NCBI RefSeq assembly: GCF_028640845.1
Contig: NC_080540.1
Coordinates: 93,074,061 to 93,138,060, forward strand
Source of the DNA: Ahaetulla prasina
Taxonomy: Eukaryota; Chordata; Lepidosauria; Squamata; Colubridae
Length of the DNA: 64,000 nucleotides
Direction of reading: 5' to 3'
The position numbers and the translations under genes are program-made. Every line of letters begins with the position of its first letter. The first letter of the stretch is position 1. Below, in pieces: positions 44,601 through 56,600 of the stretch. The notes below the pieces were generated by a model that searched no databases, had not been told where the DNA came from, and saw nothing but the letters and a program-made list of their open reading frames with translations.

Positions 44601-47600
44601 TCTCCGAAGACTCAGGGCGGCTTACACTATGTCAAGCAATAGTCTTCATCCATTTGTATATTATATACAAAGTCAACTTATTGCCCCCGACAATCTGGGT
44701 CCTCATTTTACCTACCTTATAAAGGATGGAAGGCTGAGTCAACCTTGGGCCTGGGGGGACTTGAACCTGCAGTAATTGCAAGCAGCTGCTGTTAATAACA
44801 GACTGTTTTACCAGTCTGAGCCACAGAGGCTCAGTTTGGGTGGCTGTACAGGTAGTCCTTGACTTACAACCATCATTGAGACCAGGATTTTTATTGTTAA
44901 GCCAGGCGGTTTTTAAGTGAGTAGTACCCAATTTTATGACCTTTTTTTTTTTTTTTGGCCATAGCTGTTAAGCAAATCACTGTAGTTAAGTGAACCATGT
45001 GGCCTTTTAAGCAAATGCAGATTTGCCAGGTGACTTTGTTTGTTGGAAACTGGTTGGGAAGGTTGCAGATGGTGATCACATCATCCTGGGATGCTGCATG
45101 TGTTGCAAATACATGCCGGTTGCCAAGTGCTTGGATTTTGATCATGTGATTGTGGGGACGGTGAGTCGGTTGTAAGAGTGAGAACTGGTTGTAAAGTCTT
45201 TTACAGTGCCATTGTAACTTTGAACGATCGCTAAAGGAATGGTTGTAAATTGAGGACCAGTTGTAAAAGATTCCAGAGAAATTATGGGTTACCATTCATT
45301 GCCAACAAAGATGTTTGTTGCCACAAACCTGCCTTGAAAATCAGTGGCTAGGTTTAACATTTTTATTGAGTTATAAAATATTGTAAAATACAAAATAGAA
45401 AAGTAAATAGAAAAGCAGTCGGGGGCGGGGGGAGAGAAAGGGGAAAGAAAAATGAGGAAAGATAAGAAAAAAGAAAGAAAAAGAAGCACTGACTTCCAAC
45501 TCTCTGTTACAGTAAAATAAGGCAGTAATATCAAATCATAACTTTTTGCTATTTCATAATAATTCAAACAAGCCATTTCTGTAAAAATCTATCAATCTAC
45601 TCGGTAAAACCCAAAATCAAAGTTACATTCTTTTCCACATCAAGCACGAAGTTCAGAAGCTGTCTCCATGTGGAGACAAAAGTAGTTATATCCTTTTCTT
45701 TAATCAAAGTAGTCAATTTTGCCATTTCAGCCAACTCCCATCAAAATCAGCGGCTAAATGAAGCCTGTTGCTCTCTTGTCCAGTCCACATTTCCGAACTT
45801 GAATGTAGGGCATTCAGAGCTTTGCTTACTTTCTTATATCTGGGACAAATAATTACCTTTAAATGCTTGATTTTAAAAACCATTTAATCTTTAACCAGAC
45901 CAGCACTGAACAACGTTTAATTTAAATCTGGTTTAATTGCAAGCTCTTGAGGTTTTGTTGCCCTTCATGAGGAATATATTACTTTAACATCCCCCTATGA
46001 AATGTTAATGAAAATATTCCAGAAATGCATTCAAGATTCCTTTGGCTATACATTAACTGTGTACAGTGAAATAATTTGCATTTTAAAGCAGCAGAAAGCA
46101 ACCTATGAGCTCATTGAATACCTTCTTTAAGAAATGCCTAAAGCTGATAACTTGTGTTATCATTGTGATTTGTTTGATTTTGGTTTAGTGTGCTGTATGG
46201 TCTACAGTCTAGTTACCACTAGAGTGTAAATGTTTGGCTTCATACAATTTTAAATATTTCTTCAGAACATTACATTTTCATTTTAAAAATTGTTTCTGTA
46301 ATAAGATATTGAATAACCTGCGATAGTTCATTATAATTATTAAAGTTGTGTTGAGATTTATGTTCTCAAGAGCCACCTGCTGGTGAACAGAAGTATTGTA
46401 CAGAGCCACTTTAAAGAAATATTCAGAACTGATATTGTAAATGAAACGAGCTGAAAGTAATATTTATATTGCAGACATTCTGTATATATATATTAATATG
46501 ATAGCAACAACTTCATTATCAGATTGCTTTTCAGATTGAAAAACAAGCTAGATTCCAATCTATTATGGAGTACTTGTCTAAAGAGAAATTCAGTTTCTTT
46601 GTGCAGTTTTCCACACTAGTACCAGAAGCTGTCTTCTTGGGCCTGCCCTCAGAAAACATTATTGTAGAGTTATTATTTTATATACCGGTATTTAAACAAT
46701 CTTTACAATTACAGTTTTTACAAACTTTTTCCAACCAAGCACTTCCAAGATCTGTTGAAGTACAGTTATATTACCTACAGTCAGTGTAACAGATTGTACA
46801 TTGGTTGATGGTTTCAGTTAAATGTTTCTTAGTACCACTAGTACCAGAAGCTGTCTTTCTTGGGCCTGCCCTCAGAAAACATTATTCTATCAATGTAGAG
46901 TTATTATTTTATATACCGGTATTTAAACAGTCTTTACAATTACAGTTTTTACAAGCTTTTTCCAACCAAGCAATTCACAGATCTGTTGAAGTACTGTTAT
47001 ATTACCTACAGTCAATGTAACAGATTGTACATTGGTTGATAGATGCTCCTGCAAGGTTTCAGTTAAATGTTTTGTCTTGTTGTTTTCTAAACATGATTGA
47101 ACCTGAAACTCCTTGCATGCTGAGTATGTTCTAAGCCTGCAGACCCCCAGCCAGCACCTCTCCCCGGTTCTGTGGAGAGAGGTTTTGCCACGGACTGGAA
47201 GAGATGTGGTTTCATATACAGCTTGTATCCCGTGGATGGGACTTCCCTTGTTTGCACGGCTTGGTTTCTGGCATGTCGTGGCCCAGTGCCGGTCCATGGA
47301 CCAGAGGTTGGGGACCCCTGTTCTAAGCTCTGGCTCTTCTACAATATGACTATGAATTTTAGAGTTTCACACACTCATAGCAGTAGGTGATACATTTCCT
47401 GATGTGACAGTAGAGTTCCTTTTCTTTATTGGTGTCACCTTTGAACACCAGTCAGTCTGGTTTTTTTTCTTCATACACTGTAATCCCATTGTTGTTCAAG
47501 TTATTGTTGCTAGTCCTTCGTGTTGAGTGAAAACTTGGATTTTCATTATAATCTTCCTTTTCTTAATTTCCAATTCTTTGGAACAGAGCAGCATTTTCCT

Positions 47601-50600
47601 GAAGTGATGCTTGGTGAAGAATTTCTTAGCCTAAGCTTGGACCAGGTTTGCAGCTTGATATCAAGTGACAAGCTCACAGTGTCATCAGAGGAAAAGGTAT
47701 TCTTGATTTGTGTCTTCTGTACATGCTTGACTGCGTAGACAGAGGAGAAAAAGAAAGATCTGAGTGAGCATTCAGAGAAATTACAGCTTTTGCTAGCTGT
47801 CACATGGCTATGAAATAAATGCTCTTCTTTGAGAAGAGCCTCCCTTGAAGTTCCCAAGGCACAGATATACTGCCATAAATAGGAAATGATGTTTCTTTAG
47901 GTATTTGGATCCCAAGCTAATTAAAGTTTTAAAGATTGGCACAGTTGTGTTCAAAAGCATCTGCAAATGGTGCTGTCCAGAACTAAGAAACATTGGAATA
48001 AACTCCAGCAGGCTTTGAAATTCTCTAACTTAAAAAAAAAAAATCAGTGTGCCTAAAGGCAGAAGACTTCTATGATCCAGAAAGGGATACAACAAAATGG
48101 CCACTAATGAAGCTGAAAAAATAAGAAGGCATACAGATCAAGGCTTACAATTTAAAACATTGCTAAATGAGTATTTGATTAACCTTTTGTAGAAAGTATA
48201 ACAAGCTGAATGGAATGCAATTAGTGACACTTGCAATTTAATGTCCCATCTCTAATTTATACTGGCTGAAGGATTTGGTTTTTTTAAGCAGCACAAGCAT
48301 ACAAATGTAAGAGCCATAATCACCTTTAATCTGGACGTCTCACTGGCGACTTTTTCCTACTGCACATTCATTAAATGAAGCTCCTTTTTTTCATTAACAT
48401 TCTTTCTGATGCTGTCAGATGTTATTTAGATCTCCAGCCTGGAGGTTCCTTAGGTACAACTCCAGTATTGAAAGAAATTTGCAGTTGCTGGTGATTGGAT
48501 GATTTCAACACAAACCAAGATCTGAGATGTACAATTGTTATAGATATGTGACTACATTTGTGAACTAGATTATTTGATTTTCTTTCCCTAACTCTCATAA
48601 TCTATTCTAAACTAAAAAGTAGAATTTCCAATTGGTGATGTACATCTTTGTTCATTTCATAGAACTCAGTGATTTTTCCATGCCTTTTTTTGGGTAGCCT
48701 GCTGTCACATACTGTATACTCTAGTATCCTCTTTCCTGTTGTTTTTTAGAACACTATAGTCATGCAAAAGACTCAAAACAGGCAAATTAAGTACAATGTC
48801 CAAGCACATTTTTATTCTAGTGAATAAAATATACATATTACTTATGATCACAATTGAGCCCAAAATTTCCATTGCTAAGCAAGACAATTGTTAAGTGAGT
48901 TTGTCCCACGTTTCTTGCCACAGTGGTTAAGTGAAGCACTACAGTTGTTAAGTTAGTAATACGCTTGTTATGTGAATCTGGCTTCCCAATTAACTTTGCT
49001 TGTCAGAAGGTCACAAAAGGTGCTCACATAATGCTGGAACACTGCAGTCATCATACATATGAGCCAGTTGCCTAGTGTCCAGATTTTGGTTGCGTGACCA
49101 CCGGGATGCTGCAATAGCCATAAGCGTGATAAAACGGTCACCTGTCACTTTTTCAGTACTGTTGTAACTTCAGACTGTCTTTAAACAAATAGCTGCTGTA
49201 AGTCAAGGACTACTTGTATTGCCCTTGAGGTTTTAAATTATATTCAGAATGCTAACAGTTATCATGTATACTTATTGCACAACTTGCAAACAAAATTGAG
49301 ATCTCTCTGGACTGGAAGTGTGCTACACAATTTGAAGTCTAAAAGTGTGCAAGGTATGGCTTAAAGGACTGTATTTTCATCCTGCACATGATCACCTTTT
49401 TTCTGCATTTATAAATCTTATTATGTCACTATCCTCTGCCTTTTAAAAAGTGTTTAAGTCATTTCTGCAGACTTAACTGTTACATAATTTATGAAATCAT
49501 TGCTTCCAAATGTTTGCATCCGTAATGACAAATTAGATTCCTTTTAGACAAAACAGATTTTGCTGTTCGCAGGTCTTTGAAGCTGTCATTTCGTGGATAA
49601 ATTATGACAAAGAATCTCGCTTGGAACACATGGCAAAGCTGATGGAGCATGTTCGTCTTCCTCTCTTGCCCAGAGACTATCTTGTACAGGTTAGTAGTCA
49701 TCAGATCTTTGCACAATTAAAAATAAGCTCCAGGTGCTTCTTTATGACTTGACATCCATTCATTTATCTCCCTTAGGAATCATAATCTTTGCAGCCTTCC
49801 AATGCTTTTTTCACATGAAGGCTCAGGGATTGCATTTATCTACAAATGGTGCAAGAAGGGCTGCCATTTGGTATTCTAACGATACATGAATTTGGAATTT
49901 TTAAGACCAACTTCACGTTGTACAGATTTTTTTTTACTGACGTAATCACTGAGAGATTATTTAGGGTAAAGCTGTAGCCATATGCTGATGATAATTATTT
50001 CTACATCTCCACCTCTGGCTGAAGAGGCTATCAAGATTCAGTTATAGGAAGCTGAAGTAGCTGTGGATTTAGAATTTTAGTATTGAATAGTTTGCAGTGG
50101 CTAAGACGCTGAGCTTGTTGATCGAAAGGTTGGCAGTTCAGCGGTTCGAATCCCTAGTGTCCTGTAACGGGGTGAGCTCCCGTTAATTGTCCCAGCTTCT
50201 GCCAACCTAGCAGTTTGAAAGCGTGTAAAAATGTAAATAGAAAAATAGGGACCACCTTTGGTGAGAAGGTAACAGCATTCAGTGTGCCTTTGGCATTGAG
50301 TCATGCTGGCCCCATGACCATGGAGACGTCTTCGGACAGTGCTGGCTCTTCGGGTTTGAAACAGAGTTGAGTACCGCCCCCTAGAGTCGGGACCGACCAG
50401 TACATATGTGTGAGGGAACCTTTACTTTTACCTTAGGGGTGTGCTCATGTTCAAAATTTACCCATAATCGGGGGGGGGGTGGTCCTCTTGGATTCATGGC
50501 TTTTTCTTGAAGAGCAGGTGGAGACCATGACTTAATTTCATCCTGTGAACCAATTGCAGCTATTTGTGGATTGAGATATTTTGAGGACTCTAGTCATTTC

Positions 50601-53600
50601 ATATTTGGATTACCATACTTTGATTTAGATCAGGGATGTCAAACTCACGTGATATACAGTATCGGGACTTTCTTCTCCTTTGTTAAACCAGGCGCGGGCA
50701 TGACCAGTGCGGGACGCATCCAGCCCACTGGAGTTTGACAGCCCTCATTTAGACGCCCCAGGATAGAAAGCGGAAGATGGTGAAGTCATCTGGTTAATCA
50801 TGAAAGGCAGCTGGGTGACTTTGGGCCAGTCACACACACTCAGTCCAGCTCATCTGACAGGGTGGTGGTTGTGGGGAAAATAGGAGGAGAAAGATGTGTT
50901 AGATATGTCCGCTGTCTTGAGGCATTTGTAAAAATAATAAAAGTGGAATACAAATAAATAAATGCAGGAGCCTGAGTAGTAATGGGCACCACCTGATTGC
51001 CCTGGCCCTCCTTTAAGAGCTATACCTGTTGCCATCGGGCTTCTCAAAACCTTTTATGCCCTGGAATTTTCATATCTACTTTGTTCGAGTGGAAACTTCC
51101 TGTTCAATAAGACCAAGTTGGGGAACCTTGCTGTAGGTTCTGGCTCCAGTAGTGTACTGTTTTAGAGGGGCTCAAATACCTCTATGCATGTATATATGTA
51201 TGAATGTATGAATGTACAGTATTGTTCTTGCTGCTGTTAGTTGCTTTTCAGAGAAAATTTTTCCAAGATAATGTATAGAATAAGATAATAGAGATTTCAA
51301 TGTTAATAAAGAGCAACTTAATCTTTTCCCAAAATTTGAAACATTAAGCAAACGCTGTTAAAACAATTAAGATCATAAACTTCAAATTAAACTTTTAATC
51401 TTCCTAAAGAGGCACTGTTTGAGAAAGTTCCAATATAGGAGTACTGTAAAAAAAAAAAAATCCTCTGCCTTGTGCCTGCTATCTGGCTGCAGCTTACAAT
51501 TTCATAGGTAGTCTTAGGATTTTGAAGGTAATTCAGAACTTTCCTATTGTGCACAATTTTTTTCCCCTTCTTTTGTCCAAAATCTCTTGTGTATCCTATT
51601 TCAGTGTTGCCCTTAGCAACTTTTAAGTTGTTTGGACATCAACTCCCAGAATTCCCCAGGGTGAGAGTTGAAATCCACACATCTTAAAAGTTGCTGAGGT
51701 TGGCAGACACTTAATGAGATAAGATTGTTGCACAATTTCATGCACAGAATATGCATCAGTGCTAACTTGAAAATAGAAGTAATATTGCAAGGAATGACAC
51801 ATGGGAATCGCTTAATGAACTAGATGTTGAACAGGCAGAATAGCCTATAGCTTCATACTGTTACATCTAAATCCTTCAGAACAGATCAGATCCAGCAAAC
51901 ATCTTTTGGCTCGTATTTTTTAATGTTCACTACCTATCCCAAAGGTGCTAATGTTCATCACCTATATTCATTAGTGAAATGCAGCCATTGCGCTAACCTG
52001 TTTTGACATTTAGACAGTTGAAGAAGAAGCTTTAATCAAGAATAATAACACATGTAAAGACTTCCTCATTGAAGCCATGAAATATCACTTACTTCCTCTG
52101 GATCAGAGACAGCTGATAAAAAATCCTAGAACCAAGCCAAGGACTCCAGTCAGTCTGCCAAAGGTAAATAATGTTTCCTTGTTGAAAAAATGCAATTTTT
52201 AGTTAAGTATTCTAGTATATACAACAAACACTGGCCGTGATTTTCCAGCCCAAGCGTAAAAATATGTTGGCATTTGTATTCCAGCAATTTTTTTTTTTAC
52301 TTTTTTTTAAAAAAAAAATATTTTTGTTTTTTATTATTAAATTTTTTCCAACCTCAACTGAGACATTAGGTCATAAGTTACTATTAAAATACAATATTTC
52401 TTGTGGCTAACACTATTCCCAACCATATTTCTTTTTTTTTTTTTAATTTTTTTATTACTTTTTTGCAACAAACAAAAAAAAGAAAATACATTATTACACC
52501 CTTGTGCTATACATAAAAAAAGGAAGATTTGGGTTTTCGGATATATCCTCACGATCGCCAAAATCCACGTTCTCGAGGTACAGGTACCGAAGCGTCCAAT
52601 GTTCCAAGCGCAAAGTCCACAAATGGTTTCCAAGTCTTCCAGAAAATATCTTCTTTATACACACCACTTCTAATTTTAATATTGTATTCCAGCAATTAAC
52701 ACTTTTTCTACCCAAATGTTTTTTCTATTTAGTATTGATATAATTTAGAATATATTTACCCTGTTATAGTACAGTGCAAAGAAAGCACAAAGGAGAGGAT
52801 TAGATCTAGTCTTCCTGTAGATGTTAAAAGTTGGCATGTAATTGGATGGCCATGAATATCAATTCAGATTAGCCAATTTGTGGAGGAACTGTTTAGTTTT
52901 GGGCAAATGTGAATTTTTGAACTTTTTTGTTAGATATATTATTTATTCATTTATTTGATTTCCATAGTACCTATCTCAACAAGCGACTTACATAAGAATG
53001 TAAACAAATATTAAACATAGATTTAAAATGTGAAAATGCTTAAAAAGAAGGACTAGGGGAGACATGATAGCAGTGTTCCAATATCTCAGGGGTTGCCACA
53101 AAGAAGAGGGAGTCGGGCTGTTCTCCAAAGCACCTGAGGTTAGAACAAGAAGCAATGGGTGGAAACTGATCAAAGAAAGAAGCAACTTAGAACTAAGGAG
53201 AAATTTCCTGACAGTTAGAACAATTAATAAGTGGAACGACTTGCCTGCAGAAGTTGTGAATGCTCCAACACTGGAAATTTTTAAGAAAATGTTGGATAAC
53301 CATCTGACTGAGATAGTGTAGGGTTTCCTGCCTGGGCAGGGGGTTGGACTAGAAGGCCTCCAAGGTCCCTTCCAACTCTGTTGTTATATTATATTATATT
53401 AACTTGATTTCATTCTGTCTTCTTTCACATTCTAAGTTCCTGTACTACTCCTCTTCTGATATTAATCACCATTGCCAGGCATTCATAGAATTGTCATATG
53501 TTTCCGGGCTGTTAACAAAAACCTTTGTTTTAGATTCTAAATTACTGGCCTTTTACAAAGCAATATAGTTTATTAAGCCAAAGTGCAGATGGCTCATCCA

Positions 53601-56600
53601 AAGATAACAGCAGCAAATTTCTGGCTGTACTTTAATTTTAATATTTTGCATATGTCAAATTGCCATGCTTCTATCATAAAATATCTTTTTCTGGAGCAAT
53701 TTTTTTTACTCCATTTAATGCACTGAGTTATTTTGGGAGATAACACAGTTTAAGAATTCTTTCTCTAAAGGTGTACTTCTATTGAAAAGGTTGTGATTCT
53801 ATGGGATTTTTAAAAAAATAATAATTTTTCTTTCTCACCAAGATAATGATTGTGGTGGGTGGGCAGGCACCAAAAGCCATTCGAAGTGTAGAGTGTTACG
53901 ACTTTGAGGAGGAGCGATGGGATCAGATTGCTGAACTTCCTTCTCGGAGATGCAGAGCAGGTACGTTTTGTTCTTTATAATGGCCTCGATTGCTATTTCA
54001 ATAGTATTTGTTCTATTATTTATATATTCTGCCATCTGTAAGTAGTTACGTAATATATCCATCACCTTACTGCCTTTCTGAGTAAGCAATATTATGCAAA
54101 GTACAAAAAAATGGTAAATTTTATAAGAAAAGAAATTGGACACGTGACAACAAGACAAACGGCTCATTCATTCTTGTTTACAACTGAACCATTTTAACCT
54201 GGTTCATTTGTTGTGGTCGCTCACTTTTTATACTTAGGCTGCCTTCAATCAATATTGATTCATTGGTTCATTCTATCTGTTTTACACACATACTTCTTAA
54301 ATAAGGTTACCACCTTTAAAGCGCTCCATGGCTTAGGACCGGGATGCTTACGGGACTGTCTTCTGCTACCACATGCCTCCCACTGACCGGTGCGCTCCCA
54401 TAGAGAGGGCCTCCTCAGGGTGCCGTCAGCCAAACAATGTCGGCTGGCGGCCCCCAGGGTGAGAGCCTTCTCTGTGGGGGCACCTGCCCTCTGGAATGAG
54501 CTTCCCCCAGGACTTCGTCAACTTCCGGACCTCCGGACCTTCCGCTGCGAGCTGAAGACTTATTTATTCTTTCGCGCGGGACTGGCATAAAATGGGTTTT
54601 ATTTGGATTTTAATGGGGTTTTATATTGCTATGTATTTTATATTAATTATCAGCCAATTTGAATAAGTTTTTTAATTTTGATTTTATTGTATTATATTTT
54701 TGTATGCTATTTTTACCTGGCTGTAAACCGCCCTGAGTCCTTCGGGAGAAGGGTGGTATACAAATTAAATTATTATTATTAAATTATTATTATTATTATA
54801 AGCAATTCTTAGTGCATTCAGCTTCTATGTTGTTCATGACACATCTAGCTATTGTTTCTTTATCATAAAACTATTTGCTCTTACAGACAGCAATCTTATA
54901 GATTGCTTTTATCAACAATCTGCATAATACCTCCAGCTCAACCACTAAGATTTACACATCTTAAAATGCCTTTATTTATTTCCCCAGAATCAGCATGCGA
55001 GGTACACAGATTCATTTACTTACTGTAGTGTTTCATTTTTGACTTCATGTCCTCTGTTGAACACAGCTGTCTTGACATTTAGTTTCTTAATTTCTGAGGT
55101 TTATCAATCAGCCCCAGAGTGGAGGGAAAGTTCTCTGTTCCGGAACAGAACAGAACTCTGTTCATCCTCCATGGCTGAAAATCTTGCTTGGATTTCAGTA
55201 GGGAGTTTTTTCAGCCAGTCTCAGAGTCAAGCGGCTTCCCTGTTACCTTTGGGGGCTGGCTGAAAAAGCTGCTCATGGAGTCCAGGCTTCTTATCACAGC
55301 CACCTTTAACCCAGGGGTGAAATCCAGCAGGTTCTGGAGAACCGGTAGCGGAAATTTTGAGCAATTTGGAGAACCGGCAAATACCACTTCTGGCTGGTCC
55401 CAGAGTAGAGTGGGAATGGAGATTTTGCAATATCCTTCCACCAGGAGTGGAGATTTTGCAGTATCCTTCCCCTGCCAGGCCCATCAAGCTACACCACGCC
55501 CACTAAGCCACGCCCACAGAACTGGTAGTAAAAAAAATTTGGATTTCACCACTGCTTTAACAGTTTTATTTTACAAAAAGTCAAGTTGCAAAGCCAGACC
55601 CAGAGGTTCCAGACCATTCTTAAAAAATAAAACTAGTAGTGCTTTATCTATTTATTTAAAGAATGTATGTGACTGCTCACTTTAACCAAATAACTCTGAG
55701 CACACAATGAAACAAGTTCATAAATCACACATTTATGTGAAACGCTACAAAGCAATAGCAGTTAGACATATACCACCCCATGGTGCTTTTACAGTGATCT
55801 CTGAGTGATTTACAGTGTCAGCATATTGCCCCCAACAATCCGGGTCCTCGTTTTACCAACCTTGGAAAGATGGAAGAATGAGTCAACCTTGGGCCTGTCA
55901 GAATCGAACTCCAGGCTGTGGGCAGAGTTTTCTTGCAATACTGCATTCTTACCACTGCGCCACCAGGGCTTCTTAACCTAATTACCTAATTACAAATAAC
56001 CTTATAGCACAGAACACAACAAAATGCGCATGCCAGGCTTCACTAACATCCTGGCCTCACTGCCTGAAGGAAAGCCAGATCTTCAGGGCCACCCAGATTT
56101 TGGTGGAAGGCAGTTCCATAGGACAGAGTGCTGTGACAGAATAGGCAAAGCCATTTGGGTCCCACTGGATGACATTGCTTCATAGAAGGGACACTGACCC
56201 TGCCGGGTCTGATGGGACAGGCAGAAACCAAGGGAAACTGGAATCTTGCGAGTAACTTTCCCCTGAGCCATGCAGGGCATTAAAGGAGAAAATCAGCGGT
56301 TTGAATTGTCTCTGGGAATCAGTGCAGTTCATTAGCCGTCGTGTTATGTGAGCATATTCATGTACCCCAGTGGTAAAGCCAGATTACACATGTTACTGCT
56401 TTCTGAACTAGTCCTGGATGATCATCTATTTGGTGAGGATATGATTTCCAAACTTGCCTGCTGCCCCCCCTCCCCCAATTTTGGGAACCACTGTAATGAA
56501 CATCAATAATAATTAGAATTGAATTAGCTTCTGCTAATAAAGTCTCTAAATACATTGCAGCAGCTGCCAAAAGCTATTTAATACACTGCTAAAATCTTGT

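Larger units (their letters stand above)
41131..47586 (+). other. KLHL3: KLHL3 intron 5
   Basis: 6.5 kb, the second largest intron. It holds a long inverted repeat, SINEs, two MITE classes and a tandem duplication, all listed separately. 41240-42770, 43660-44160 and 45600-46560 gave nothing nameable, apart from a decayed AACTCACAGAATTCCC motif near 43878 that recalls the MITE at 51602. Confidence 0.7.
49690..52013 (+). other. KLHL3: KLHL3 intron 7
   Basis: 2.3 kb largely made of a SINE, a hAT MITE, a SINE end and a small MITE listed separately. 51100-51600 is AT-rich without a named feature, with a GTATGTATGAATGTATGAAT run near 51189. Confidence 0.65.
52164..53842 (+). other. KLHL3: KLHL3 intron 8
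   Basis: 1.7 kb holding a possible antisense LINE end, long A/T runs (52288-52345, 52430-52460) and a CR1 3' end at 53045-53395. Confidence 0.65.
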
